NCBI RefSeq assembly: GCF_021018805.1
Contig: NC_086256.1
Span: 9,118,032-9,182,031, forward strand
Direction of reading: 5' to 3'
DNA: 64,000 nucleotides
DNA from: Prinia subflava
Lineage: Eukaryota > Chordata > Aves > Passeriformes > Cisticolidae
A program made the translations under genes and the position numbers. Positions 13,101-25,861 of this stretch are shown here, piece after piece; within the stretch, counting starts at the first letter, position 1; each line of letters starts with the position of its first letter. Below the pieces are notes generated by a model that saw only the letters and a list, made by a program, of their open reading frames with translations, made no database searches and was not told where the DNA came from.

Positions 13101-16100
13101 AAAGAGAGACCAAGACACAATTTAATCTGGTGTTGTCACTGAGGAGGATCTCTATTTGCAGAATGAAAAAGAAATTTTTTTTGGAAGTTCCAATCCTTTG
13201 GCATCAATATTTTTGTTTCCATTAAACATCTGCAACCTTCCCACTTCCTACCACAAATGAGATAAGCAGATCGATTCAGAGCCAAAAATAAGAAGCACTC
13301 GTGTAAAGTTTTTCCCGAGAACAAATTTTCCCTGAGATTCAACAGCAGATCTGCATGTATAGGATGGGAAAAAAACACCATCAATTTATTATAAAACTGT
13401 AAATAAAATTACCAGTGGCTTTAGACCTAAACAAAATTAAATAAACCTTTAGACACACAATAAGTGCTTAGTCCTTAGCTTAACAGAAGTCCCATTAAAT
13501 AGCAGTCAAAGATAAACTAACTCACAATTCTTATCAACATCTGCACAAAGACATGGAGACTCTATAATCTGCACAAAAGCTTCTCCTCACCAAGCAGGGT
13601 AATACAGTTCCACCACAAAGGAACAAAAGCCAAATTTTTTTTCAAGGACAAGACGTATTTCTTCCCTTCTGCCTGAGAACAGAAACAAAGCCCAAGTGTG
13701 AAGTTTATGAACACCACCGTGCCTTGAGCTCAAAGAAAGACTGGAGTCAGCAGACACTTCTGCTAAAGTGTCTGCTAAACTGGCAAAACAATCCTGGAAA
13801 CAGATTCTCCTCTGTCCTAAAAAAGGGATTAATGTCAATGTCAAAGAATAAACAATTAACTAAAATAATTAATAATTTAACTTTCAGGGTCATATTTTTG
13901 CCACCTTCATACTGCAGCGGAGCAATTAAGTCAATTAATAAAGACATAGTTGCTACTAATATGTCATTGTATCCATCTATGCTTCGATATTTAAGTATCT
14001 AAATGCCTTCAGTCACTGCAGTAACCATACAACTCATTTAAAGGCTTTTCTCTAAAACAGTGACTATAATTTATTCATTTGTTCTCTGATCTTCTGGTGC
14101 TGTCCAGAACACTTGACATCAGTTCTGACTTGATTCCCTCATTTCCTTCTAAAGGTCTTTATTAAGGCTCCATATTAAAATGCTATTTTATGATAATAAA
14201 ATGCTTGTAAATACACTAAATATTGAATGGTGTGATTTTAGCAACTAATAAACCTGTTTCAATTACTAGGCATTCCATTTTTGAGATGACATTTCCTTGC
14301 TCTGGGGCATTATAAAAGCTCCTTTACAACAGAACTGGAATAAGATACAGTCATAAGAGCTGCTGCTAGTCCTCAGTGAACAGAGCACATGCAACCACCA
14401 GATTAACTGAACAAACATCAAAGAAACATTGCTAGACATGAAATCATTTCACTATCTGCATTTTTTCCAAGCAGCACCCCACGCTGACATTACACACTCT
14501 TGTCGAGTTTCTCCTGGAGCGTAACACTCTGCTTGCATTAGTGAAGTTGTATTCTCTGAAAGCTGCATAGAAGACAAAGGTAGTTTTGTCATTTGTGTAC
14601 TCGTTTCATAATGACAAATGATATTTTAAGAGTGGAGAGAAACACAATTTGATGATTCTGAGCTGTATGCCCTTCAATGGAAAGAGAAGCAAATCTCTAG
14701 TTTAGCACCTGGGATTTCTGGAAATTGTAGAATCATATATTAGTTTTGGTTAGAAGAGATCTTTAAAGATCATCTTGTTCCAACCCCACTGCCATGGGCA
14801 AGGACACCTTTCTGTACCAGGTTGTTTAAAGTCCCCTCCAACCTGACCTTGAACCCCTGCAATGTATCACCACACTCTTTGTAAAAGTCTTCTTGTATCT
14901 CATCTAAATTAACCCTTCTTCAGTTTAAAACCATTACCCCTTGCCCTATCCCGAGGCCCCACCAAAAGAACTCCATGTGCACAGGGAGAGAGCCTTCCTG
15001 AAAACATGGAACTACCCTTAAACCATTTCCAGAGTCCAACTCAGGTGCTGGTGCAGTCCTTCTGCACCTGTATGACCCTGACTGGGATGAAAACAACCTG
15101 CAGAGGCAGCAGCACCAAGTTCCCATCATAGATAGCACCAGAAAAGCACATTAGAAAACTAATATATTAGAAAACTAGAGTTTTTAAATTGTTATTATTG
15201 AGCTCAATGCGTGACAGCTGTATTTTCAAAGGATAAAAGGAAAACAGGCTTGAACATCAATTAATCAACCTGACAAGTACTGCATTTCATAGATGTCTTC
15301 AAGCTTCCTGAAATGCAGCTGAAATGTTTTCTCAGGTTTTCATCCCACAGACTGAATTCCCCTCACTCCTTGGTGGATGTACCTTTTCCACTTCATTTTT
15401 CTTTGTTTGGATTAACAAAGTACAACAAAGTGTCTCAAGTTTGGGTCTAACTGCACACATAATTTAGTCTTTAGCAAAACTGCCTTCTGCATGCTGCAGG
15501 CCAGCATTTGTTTACTATTGTAAGCTTTCTGTGCTGTCTCCTCCATCCTGAAAGACAATCTGCTCTGTGAACTCTTCCATCAAATCCCAGAGGGGAAATT
15601 CAACAGGGATGGCAGGACCTACACAATCTATTACTGCTTTTTAATCCTGTTGTGCCAGCAGCTAACGTATCCAAGTGATGAACACCCAGAGTGTGCATTG
15701 AGCCAATTTCCACAAGACAGCTCACAGTCACTGCAAGAAGTTAGGGCCAGCTGAATGAGGCCCTGAGAGGCAAAACCTTCACTGGAAATCTGTCTTGAAT
15801 GGTGTTTGGTCAATGAGCACATACTGGAAGATGTATTCCAGTGTGTATTCCAGAAGAACACTGAAAATCAGCTTCTTATTATATCTCTTGTTAAGTATTT
15901 TGAGCATTAGTTGAATTAGCTGATATGCCAAACACCTACAAGAGTTTCAGAACACAGCATGACTCAGTAAATGTCAAGACAAAAATTAGCCAAGTATCAA
16001 TCAATTTGCTAATCAACTTATTTTGGCTACAAACTGCTGAGAATGTTTATGGTGGATTGCTTCTCACCATACAAAATGTAACAAAAATCATTAGAGAATA

Positions 16101-19100
16101 TCTTCCTATATAGACAATTCATGAAGATGTGTGTAGACTGAAACTGAATCAGAAATTACATTTCAAAAATCCTTACACTCCCAAAAGTCCACCCTCAACA
16201 GTGCCATCTGCTTCTGGAAATTTAAACACATACATGGAATGTTTTGAATTGCTGTCTTGCTTTTACATTCATGAAAATCCAGACCAACTAAAAGGTTTTA
16301 AAACATGTTTTATTGGTAGAAATGTTTACTATATGTATAATAAAAATTGAAAATATTTATGATACAACTCTATTAGCAAAGACGGTACTTTTCCCTGGAA
16401 AGAAACAGAGCATCATCCTATTTTCCATGTACATAATGGACTCCATTAACACTACAGTAATTTCAAATAGCAAAAAAATTATAAGCTAGACTTCCAAATT
16501 ATTAAAAGACTAGGCTGTCAGTCTTGAACCCTCTTCCTTCACTGAACGGTAACGTATATTTATAACAGAACATTTGAAAATAACTTCTGACAGATTGCTA
16601 GATCTAGGATTCAGGAAACCTAACTTTAAGGTAAATAAAAAGCTCACAAAAGACACAGCTTAGAGGAATAGCAAATTAAAAAGTTCTAAATCTAGTTTCA
16701 AAGGTAGTTTTTTGAGTGTCCATGTTTCTTCCTTCAAAGAGCAGCATTTTCACCAGGCTTCAAACAGTGCTACATCACTACAAAAATACACAAACCACAG
16801 CACATCATTATTTGATGTGGAAATGAAATCACTGAGACTATGTATGACCTGTCCATTTATCTATTGTTGTTCTTGAGGAACAAAGTCTTGCTGGGGAATA
16901 AAGCATTTTGGTTTAGTCTCAAATCATTCACCAGCCTGGTGGTCTTCACTGCTTCGTTAGCTTCAGCTACTCAGCTTCCATGAATAGGAATTAAAAAAGA
17001 CTTTAAAAAAAACTTTTAAGTAAGTCCCTATAATCATATCTACAATAATCCACTGCCTTTCTTATAGCACAAAAGCTATGTTGGCTTATGGCGGGCAGCA
17101 TGGGCAATAAAAAATATCTACCAGAGAAAAATAAAGAACTGCCCCTTCTAAAGACTCTTAAGAACTACCTTGACAGGCAGGACTACATTTAAACTCTGTG
17201 CTGCAAGAAGGCAGATGAGCTTGCTCAAGAAGTCAGCTGCTAGGTGTGAAGTCAGTAACACATATCCATTCCTCCAACACAATAACACTTGGATACACTA
17301 CTTGGTTTCCCAAAGCATCCAGTCAGGAATATATCCAAAACCTTTGAGTGTTTTGCAGCTGCCTAATCCTAGCCTTGGACAGCACCTCACTGTTCTCTTC
17401 AAGTGCTTTGTAACAAACAGTAAGGAGCAGCAGCTTTCCCCTTAAGGCTAATAATTATTCTAAAGAAAAGCAGTGCCACACCAAACCCAAGCACTTCTGA
17501 TAGAAGAATTCTCTTGGCTCCTTCACTTCTATTCCACTTTTGGACAAGAAATGCAGTGTACTGTATCTTTCCACCGCCTGCTTAGCTTTTCTAATATGCA
17601 AGATATGAAATTAATGTGGCTAATACAATATTTGCTCTTACTCTTCACTTGTGACAGGAAATCGAAATCTCACATGAGCGGGCTGAATCATCTAAGCTGC
17701 TGATGCAATGCCTACCTAGTTATTGATTTACACAAAAGATGTTTGTCCCTCAATGCCCAACTTTGAGAGAAGTGATGATTCCATTTTCTCAGGCCAGAGA
17801 AGTGCCATCAGCCCTCTGGTGCCACTCTGCTTACCCAACAAGCCCATTGCAGAATCGGTCACTTGACTCCACATCCCTTTTGTCTGCGTCTGGATTTCTC
17901 TTTTGGCTCAATTCTATTATTATCTAATAAGCACATTACAGAATTGATCCCTTGATTCAATTCCCCATTGCCTGCTTTTAGATGACTCTTTCCCTCAGCA
18001 CTTTTTCAGCACCCCATATTTTTAAACATTAATATGAAGACACGAGTGAACTTAGAGGAACAGGCCACCAGGAGCTGCCACCTCTGTTTGATGAGGACAC
18101 AGAAAGGCAAAACTATGGCTAATGAAAAAGTCAAGTAGAAGCAGCTCTGGCATCAACAAGAATCAGCTTATGGCAGGCAGTGAGACACACCTGTGGGACA
18201 TGGACAGATTTGTTCTTTCTGGTTTCTTTTCCTGCCTCCTCAGAAAAAGGACCGAGAAGAAAACCAAGACAGAACTACGCATGTCATAAGAGAACATCTG
18301 ATTCCTCCACAGCTACACCCTGGCTTCTTCATTACCTTGATTTCTCCATAGAAAAGGGAAGAAACTTCAGAAAATAAAGTCTGAGGATAAGTAAGAATGT
18401 CTGCCAGCCAACCATGCACTCTGGACTCTGGTTAACCATATCAGAAGCTCTACAGGCTAGAACTGTGCATCTTTTTATTACAAAACAGGACCTTTTTTCT
18501 TCTTTCCTCCTGCCATAAGAAAAAGAGCTAGCAACAAAGGAAGATAAGAAAAGGAAGTCTGAGGTCTGCAAACAGTAACCGAGTTTTTAATGGCAAATTA
18601 CAATCACAACTTGTAATTTAGGAGTCTTTACCAATGTCCTCCTCAGGAACTTTCTTCAGCTCCCTTGACAAAAGAGGCAAAGGTCAGAACTACCCTAAAA
18701 TCAACCCTGAACAACAATATCACAGAACAGGTGGCAATAAGCATTTATGGAAACAGATGGTTCCTGATCTTCTAGAAGTTAGCAGCACTCCAACCCTACT
18801 TTAATAAGAAGGGGGAATGATGTTTACAGAATATATTTGGCTAAGATTAAGCTACACTTGCTTTTATAGAATATGTAATGTGAACAGAAAAAACTACATT
18901 TGGTTGTAAATGCAATCTGCATTGCTAGCAGTAAGTCCATTTGACATGGTTTATGTGCTTGAATTTTGCAAATAAACCTCTATCTTCTTCAGATTAAGTT
19001 GCATCCCAGCTTGTAGGTTTTGACATGAAGTTATAAAGAACAGCTTTGAGTGTTGTGAGCTGTTACTCACAGGGTCCAAGGCTGGGGGAGCTGCAACTGA

Positions 19101-22100
19101 GCTGTGATCTGAGAGCCAGAGCTGTAGAGAAAACCGAGAAGCAAAGTGCCAACTCAACTCCAAAAACTTTATTCTTCACTTGTCAATCAAAAGGGAAGAC
19201 TCATGGTAGAAATAACCAAAGAACACCAAACTGTTCTGCAGTCTACGTACAGGGCTCATCACAACAGGGGTACTGCCTTTACTAGCACTGATGTCACCTA
19301 GAGGGGAAAGAAAAGAAAACACTTATTATATTTGAAGTACAAAAGTTCTGATTAGGAAAAAAGAAAGAATTCTCCAGTTTCCAGGCTTGCCACGCAGCAA
19401 GGAAAGCATGGTAACAGCTTCTCTGCAGCTGTGGAGACAAAATAAATCTGAGTAGCACTCTGGGGTTTGGCCAGTTTCTCCCTGCTGGTCACTGACTGCT
19501 TTCCAAAAAAGAACAGGGTGAGAAGTCAGTGGAAAAGATCCTTTGCTATTCCTTCCAAGAAAAAAAAAGAATCAAAATATAATGACAACATGAAAGGAAT
19601 AATGAGCTTTCTAACCTATAGTTTATAAGTAGTCTTGGACCAATTTGCATGATTTTACTCTTAGACGGAGGAGAAATATCCACATATGCATAATGTTACA
19701 AAACCTTCTCTGATATGACACACCCAACTGTGGTAATGCAATCCCCAAAATCGTAAAAAGACAAGTATCAAACAGCAGTGAAGGAGGAAGCTTGTCTGCG
19801 ACCACGATATTCCAGGCTCCTGCCAGAACATTACCTGGGTTTGGCAAACAGTCCAGGAACAATCAAGAGGGAAAAGCACAGAGTTCTAGAAGCAAGAGAA
19901 CTCAGTATCTTCTGTTCCAACCAAAGCTCAATTTTACATTTCAAATACTTCTACATGGAAAAGAGATTAGATAGTAGAGCATTTTTACTGCCTGTGCTAG
20001 CACAGGCATATTCCACAGCTGAAAGTTGGCCATTAGACAAAACAAGCGTTGAAACAAGATGTCATTTAGTTTTTTAACAGCAGGAATAATTAAACATTGG
20101 CAGAGCTTTCAGAAGAGGTGACAAACACACCATGATCTAATGCTAAGATAAGATCACTTTCTAAGAGAGATGTTTTAATTTATCTTTCAGGAAAGCTCCA
20201 CAGACTGCACATGTGGGGAAATCACACTGGATAACCTCAGTATTCCATTTTGGCTCTGGGACATAAAGATCTACAAAGTTACAAAGACAGGTGGAGAAAA
20301 AGGAATACTTTTGTTACTCTCAGAAAGCTTGTAGCACTACAGTTCCAAGAGACAGTCACTGGTAAATGGATTGATTGTAAGTCAGTTTGTTCAAAGCTCA
20401 AGAAATACTTTCTATCCAAGCAGAAATTACTAAATGTACTGTCTGAGGAACTGTCTGATCTCTCTTCTCCAGCTAGGTCAAAACTTACAGCTGGAGGGGG
20501 CACTGCACTGACTGCCCTGGAGAAAGGGCTCTCTAACACAAAACTAAGCTGGACTAAGGAGGTGTTTGGCCTTTCTCTGTGCTATGTTTGTGGTTTTCCT
20601 GCTGGCACCATCTGAACATTTGCTATACAACAGACACAGCAGGGAAGCCTTCAGGTTTAGCAACATTTCAGTCCAGGTCTTCATGAGAGCAGCTGAGTTG
20701 AACTTTATACACAACAAATGGTCCATCTACCCCAAAATCCTGCCTCTACAACTGGCAGTTACTCACCAGAGCCTTAAACTGCTTGTTGAGATTCTGCTAC
20801 TGTTTTCCCCTTCATCTCCTATTAATTAACAAAGCCACAAAGTCATGGAATCTACTCATAAATCCTTCCCTGTGGCAGATTCCCACTTGCTTGCCACAGC
20901 AAGAGGGAGAAGCTTGTCACAAGTGATGGGGTCTGTTCCTGTTCCATCACCTTGTCACATCTCCAAGCAAGCACCCCTGGGTAGCACTCCCTAGCTCCCT
21001 GCATGCCTTTAGAGCAGAAAATGTCATTCAGTGATGCTCAGTGCTCAGTATTCTCTATTTTTACTCTCTGACTCTCAACCTCCATCCCACTAGAGCTGCC
21101 ACAATACTTCAGTTTTCCTCACATCTGTTTATCATCCCTCTGCTTTCAGCGGAAGACAGCATTTAGATGTGTTTGGAACACATTAGCTCCCACTCCTCGT
21201 GGAAAGAAAATAACAAAGATATTCCATACAGACAAGTAAAAGCAAGCATCATACATTTGCCCCATTCCAATGTTCTCCTAGATTTTAGCTGATTTTAGGT
21301 GTTTTCCTCAGGTGGATCCAGTCTACCGATTAAACAATCTTCACTCCTAATCTGTTCCTTTGCATCTATTACATCCCTTGGAGAAAAAAAAATAAAAAAG
21401 TACACATATTACCTCCAGCATGAAGATCCACCTCTTGTAAAGCCTGAGTCATCACTTGATACCAGAGGAGACAGTGAGCTGCTGTTTGCTACCCACCCCC
21501 TGCAGACCAACCACGGTCTAGTATAATTCCATCACAACCCTCTACAGTCACCTCTTCTAGAAACTGAAGAATCCTTTCTATGAGGACTCTGTCTTCTACC
21601 TGAAGAAAAAATGCTAATAAAAGCAATTCTGGCAAATATTGGCTATGATCCATGTGAAATCTTTCACTATAAATATCACTAAAACTAATTATATCAGCAT
21701 GATATGAAAACAGCCTAGTGCTTGAAATATGCCTCTGGATGGAGTGACTGTTATTTATAAGTAACAATCACTTTCACCTCAACTTCCCGTTTTTCTCCTT
21801 CAATGCAGTCAGCAAACATACCATGATTAAGCTGATCCTTTACAGAAATCCAAGTGGGCTGTGTTTGACAAAGATGCCCTCACTCAATGAAACTAAAGTG
21901 TCACAGAGTAAGAAGGACAGTTCAGTCATGAATTAATGACTGATGAACAGGAAGTAAGCTGGAGCAATTGGCCTTTTTCCCAAAAAAGAAGGATCACCAG
22001 AGAAGTCTCACAAGGATCTCTTCTGGGATCAACACCTTCCATATTTTAAAGCAAAATCTAGCAAAGAAGCTTGACACTTACATGACAGAGTTTGCTGACA

Positions 22101-25100
22101 GTGCTTAAAGTTATTGAAGATTGCAAAAGCAATGGCCAAAGACCTGAGGAAGGCTTTACTGATACTGTTTAAGTGGCCTGTAAAATAGCATGTAAATGCA
22201 AAATAATGCATAGTATTAAAAAAAGGGTACACAATGACAAATTCTGAATTAGTTATTACCACTTAAAAGAGTGACTGGAGTTATCACAGTTCCACAGAAG
22301 TGCCAACTCAGTGCTTAAAGATTGCCTAGAAAAAGCATGCAGAAGATTAAAGAATGAAACCTAATATGTCACTTTACTGGGTGGCATGTGCTGAAATACT
22401 GCAGCTGGTCCTGGTTATTGTAACCCAACCCTGTTCCTTGGATTCCTGCATCGTCTCCAATTGGGAACACACCTGCAAAAGGTGCAAAGAGGACAGCAAG
22501 GACAATGAAAGGGGTAGAGTAACTTCTTTCTGAAATGGGTCTGGAAAAATCACAAGCAAGGGTTGGTAAATTAAAGAAAAAGCCATCAGCCCAGAAGTCA
22601 CACAGAATAACGTGGGTTCTCATTTTCACTGCTTATTCCAATACAAGAAGGAACAAGCTAGGCATGAAACCAAGCAGGCAGAAAGTTTAAAAGCAAACAA
22701 AAAATAAGTGTTTTTTCCACACAAAATGTGTTTTAAGCCCTACAACTCAGCCACAGGATGTTGTGGATGCTACAAGCATACATGGCTTCAAGCACTGATT
22801 GGACAAATTCATAGAAGAAAAAACCCACTGGGGGCTCTAAAAACAAATATCACCTCTGGTTCAGGAAACCTATGAGCCACAAATTACTGGAGGCTGGGAG
22901 AGGCATTTCCTCAATATACACTATACTCTTCTCCAAGCATCTGTTCTTGGCAGCTTGGAGAGGCAGGATACTGGGCGAGAGGGATCTTTAGTGTGCCCGA
23001 GCACAGTCATTCTTACATTCTTGCATAAGGCACAAGAAAGTGCAAACATTAACCGTATGCATGTCGGAACTATAAGCAGAGCAAAAGACCAGATTTTCAA
23101 AGGCCTTAAGGTCAGTACAGTGATTAACTGCTCCAGTCACAACTCGATAAGGACTTTTTTCATCACTGGAGTAGCTCAGCCTCTCCCAGCCACAAACTTG
23201 TGCAAATGTATGGCAAACAAAGAGATCTGAGTTTAATCCAGAATGGTTTGCTGCAGCTGTGCACACTATGGCACTGGCACTGCTGAGGGCACTGGGCTGC
23301 TTAAATCACAAGTGGCCCCAAAGGAAACACTTGTCAAGCTACAAGCTGGATTAGTGAAAATGGAGTATGTCACTGTGTTTTGCACCTCAGAAGGGCTTTT
23401 TTACCACACGCACTACATGATCAACTACTGACATTTAAATAAATGCTGAATTATTGGTATTAAAGACAGAAATGCTGTTTGTCACATTCGTCCAACACAC
23501 CCATTTATTTGCAGTTGTTTACCACTCACAAAACCTTAAATGAAAGACAAAAGGGGAGAGGGGATGAGAGGTTCTCCTTAGAAGTCTGGGGAGTACCTCA
23601 CACATGGTTGAATAGAAGCTTTCTTAACTTTAGCTGAAAAACTCCTCCTCCATCACACCGAATACCTGCCAGGACACAAAGATCTGTTCTTACAAGTCAC
23701 TTCAGGTCCTAGAGCACCCAAGTTAAACACAGATGGGCAATATTTCCCATTAAAAAGCCTTGGGCATCTCAAAATCTGACACTTTTGAATTTGCAGCCTT
23801 CCCTGCTTTGCAGCACTAGGGTTGTTTCAGTGAACTGCCCAAGTGTTCAATACAGTACTCAATGCATAGCACGTTCTGTGCGCATGGTTTTTAAGTTTCA
23901 TTCACACTATCAAGAATGGAAATAATTTCCTTCAATTTCCATGTCAATACCATAAATAATATGTCAAAACAGTACAAAAAACACCTGGCTACTGCATTTG
24001 GTTGCTCTACAAATTTGTCCATTTCACAGATAGCTGGGAAGATACCAGGTGACCTCTTCTGATGCTTGATTTTTGTCCCCAGAATAAAGATTGTAACATT
24101 CCTTAGTTGTTTCAGGAAAGAATAAACATCAAAAGCAGCAGCCCTTCTTAATCACCTAGCTTAACAAAGCACAAGAAAATAAAATAATAGAGGTCTCCTC
24201 TTCAAGGGCCCAGTCTGATAAATCGATCAAGAGATATTCACCAGCCAAAGCCAAAATCCAAGGCTCCTATAACTGAAGGCAATGTTACGCAGCTTTTCTA
24301 GGAAAAAAAAATCTAAGAAATTTTTAAAATAGCATAAACCTGTTTAGCTACAACAATGATGTAAACTTAAAAGACCTTTTTCACAGGTGTCTTTTTAAAC
24401 TTAGTCTTTCTCTTTGCTCCAAAAAATGGCAAAACAGAGCAATGAATTACTGCATCCCAGGAGTCTTCATATTTGTGATACTTTCTCCTCATCTTCAAAT
24501 AAACAAAAAAAAATAGCATTAGCTGTCACCTATATTTTTCAACTGCAAAGTGTCATCTCCCATTTTTATGTCCTGTAAAACTAGGACTACCAAACAAAAG
24601 TGTTGATGAGCCTGAACTTTGGTTTAGGATCTCTTTGGTCTCTTGTCCTTGTAATCCTAAGCAACAATCAGCAGATCCTATTTTTGTGGGTATGAAAGCC
24701 ATAAAAGTGGACATACTAAACTTACACACTCTCACATGTGTGAGTCCCTGCAAAGGTACGGTATGTTTCCTAAATAAACCACTTCTGGAATTAAGACCTA
24801 AAAATGCTGGAAAACGCATCGCGATTAGGAGTGACCTCCAGAGGGTTACCAGAACGCTGTACTCAGTGGTCAGTAAGAGCAGGCAGCACACAGCACACAG
24901 CGATCCCACCGCATCCTCCCGGGCACGCAGGCAGCCTCCCGGCACCGCGGCTCCCGCACCACTCACTCACTCACTCACTCACGCCCCGCCGTCAGCACCG
25001 ACACGGACACGCCACGGCTCCCCCCGTTCTGGGGGAATCTACCTGCGGGAGCGCCGGGAGCGTGCGAGGATGCTCGCAGGCTGCCGCCGCCCCGGGCGCC

Positions 25101-25404
25101 GCCTCTCCCGCCCCGCGCCCCCGGCCGCTCTCCCCCGCCGGAGCGCCGCGGTCCCGGCCCGGGGCGCGGACCGGCCCCGCCACGCGGGGCGCGTCTCCAT
25201 AACAACGGCGACCCCCGCCCCGCGCCCCGGCTTTACCCGCTCCGCCGCCCCCGCGGCCCGCGCGTCCTCCGGCTCCTTCCTGCCGCCGCCCCCCAGCAGG
25301 GCGGCTCTGCGCTCCGCCGCGCTGCCGGACACCGCCCGCCCGGGCTCCCTCCGCGCCGGCGGCGGCGGCGCCGCTTTGTCCCCCCGAGAGCGGCCCTTCC
25401 TCAT
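1048..25404 (-). CDS. MAST2: MAST2 5' part: three coding exons, gene continues off the left edge
   Basis: Microtubule-associated serine/threonine kinase 2, a large cytoplasmic AGC-family kinase with a DUF1908 region, kinase domain and PDZ domain. Only the N-terminal 153 codons are in the window, upstream of all named domains. Coding exons are 25237-25404, 4478-4625 and 1048-1190, read right to left. The junctions keep frame: exon 1 ends on a whole codon, exon 2 ends one base into a Gly codon, and exon 3 ends on a whole codon. Identification rests on the serine-rich blocks RKLSNPDIFSS, RQLSQDDCKL and RMRNQSLGQSAPSLTAGL, which match the mammalian MAST2 N-terminus as I recall it, and on the neighbour IPP, which is divergent from MAST2 in human. 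The basic N-terminus (MRKGRSRG) followed by a proline run is also MAST2-like. The RxxS motifs are plausible phosphorylation or 14-3-3 sites, which is inference. No frameshift is seen. The kinase domain would lie beyond position 1. Confidence 0.93.
1191..4477 (-). other. MAST2: MAST2 intron 2
   Basis: A 3.3 kb AT-rich intron. The open frames at 3499-3946 have no coding character. No clear interspersed repeat was recognised. Confidence 0.75.
4478..4625 (-). CDS. MAST2: MAST2 coding exon 2
   Basis: A 148-bp exon. The acceptor ...TTCTTCCTCCAG| lies just above 4625 and the donor TCAG|GTATGC just below 4478. It encodes EMITESTPLRC, then RKLSNPDIFSSAGKTKLHR and QLSQDDCKLRRGSLASSLS. It starts on a codon boundary and ends one base into the next Gly codon. 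This is the most diagnostic MAST2 exon in the window. Confidence 0.95.
4747..4773. repeat. C18 A9 homopolymer tract
   Basis: Eighteen C followed by nine A on the plus strand. On the MAST2 sense strand this reads T9 G18, about 120 bases before the exon 2 acceptor. Confidence 0.95.
5841..5862. repeat. poly(A) tract, 22 A
   Basis: A run of 22 A preceded 13 bases earlier by AATAAA at 5822-5827. The layout resembles the 3' end of a reverse-transcribed mRNA, though it may be a chance A-tract. Confidence 0.9.
5911..5978. repeat. 34-bp tandem duplication
   Basis: Two adjacent copies (5911-5944 and 5945-5978) share CTCATTCTCAAC and ACCCCAT with a few substitutions. Confidence 0.8.
6600..6770. repeat. 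CA-rich simple sequence
   Basis: Interrupted ACAC and ACAAACAC runs. A related short run lies at about 7050-7072. Confidence 0.75.
14728..14960 (-). mobile_element. CR1 LINE 3' end fragment
   Basis: Reads like the reverse complement of an avian CR1 tail: AGAATCATATATTAG, then a GATCTTTAAAGATCATCTTG block, GTTCCAACCCC, TGCCATGGGCAAGGACACCTT and the ACCATTACCCCTTGCCCTATC block. The element is inserted on the minus strand and is 5'-truncated. Resemblance stops near 14960, and the following 170 bases are unassigned. Confidence 0.85.
17838..17970. repeat. diverged tandem duplication, period about 89 bp
   Basis: AAGCCCATTGCAGAATCGGT at about 17841 recurs as AAGCACATTACAGAATTGAT at about 17930, with similarity extending about 50 bases. 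Confidence 0.6.
21920..23035 (+). mobile_element. ancient CR1-type LINE copy, about 1.1 kb
   Basis: A decayed LINE running with the plus strand, antisense to MAST2. Recognisable blocks in order are the AGTTTGCTGACAGTGC block near 22089 (the FADD segment of reverse transcriptase), GGTGCAAAGAGGACAGCAAG near 22480, the ATTACTGGAGGCTGGGAGAGG region near 22886, and a tail GGCAGGATACTGGGCGAGAG at about 22963. The tail matches the old CR1 lineage of turtles and archosaurs ('acaggatactgggctagatgg'), which differs from the recent chicken-type CR1 tail. No frame is open. The left boundary is uncertain. Confidence 0.82.
24958..24985. repeat. (CACT)n microsatellite
   Basis: About six copies of a four-base CACT unit at the edge of the CpG island, about 250 bp into MAST2 intron 1. 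Confidence 0.9.
25237..25404 (-). CDS. MAST2: MAST2 coding exon 1
   Basis: Codes 56 residues starting MRKGRSRGDKAAPPPP and ending AAGAAER. The start codon at 25404-25402 has G at -3. The donor after 25237 reads CGG|GTAAAG and leaves the frame at a codon boundary, which fits the phase-0 start of exon 2. The peptide is Ala/Arg/Gly/Pro-rich and weakly conserved, so the start is chosen on its resemblance to the basic, proline-run N-terminus of mammalian MAST2. It lies inside a CpG island. Confidence 0.87.
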
Positions 25405-25861
25405 CGCGGCGGCTTGTCCTCCTCCTGCTGCTGCTCAGCGGCGGCGGCACGGCCGGGGCCGCATGGCGGGCGGCGGTCACGGAGCGCCGGGGCGGCGGGG
25501 CGGCCGCGGGCACCTGCGCGCGGGGCGCGCGGGCGCGGACATGCCGCGCGCTCCCGCTCCCGCCGCCTGTCAGCGAGCGCGGCCGCCGCGGCACCGCCCC
25601 CCGCCCCGCGCGCCGCCCGCTATCGCGAGAGCGCCGGGCTCGCGGCCGGGAGGAGGAGCGAGAGCGGCGGGCACTGAGGGCGGGCCGGGGCAGTGCGCGG
25701 CCGGTCCCGGTAAGGGCTGTGCCGGCCAGCGGTGCCCCTGCCGGGCGGAACAGCGTCTGCCTCGGTGCCAGGGCTGTCTCAGTGCAGGAGGCTGGGAAGG
25801 GTCAGATCAGGATGCGCTTTGCGGGAGTGTCGCGCGTCCACGAGGGCAGCGTTTGTGTCCC

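Larger units (their letters stand above)
4626..25236 (-). other. MAST2: MAST2 intron 1
   Basis: A 20.6 kb first intron. It holds simple repeats (C/A tract at 4747, poly(A) at 5841, CA-rich at 6600-6770), local tandem duplications (5911-5978, 17838-17970), a CR1 tail near 14.73-14.96 kb and an old CR1 copy at about 21.9-23.0 kb. All open frames here are short and lack family resemblance. I found no further MAST2 exon or alternative first exon, but could miss a small one. Confidence 0.75.
24870..25760. promoter_or_regulatory. MAST2: CpG island with the MAST2 promoter
   Basis: Abrupt change from AT-rich flanks to very GC- and CpG-rich sequence, centred on MAST2 exon 1. It contains several GC-box-like GGGGCGG runs and the motif TCGCGAGA at 25623-25630, a known element of CpG-island promoters, about 220 bp upstream of the MAST2 start codon. 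No TATA box is evident. Transcription probably starts between 25410 and 25680 on the minus strand, which is inference. Confidence 0.85.
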
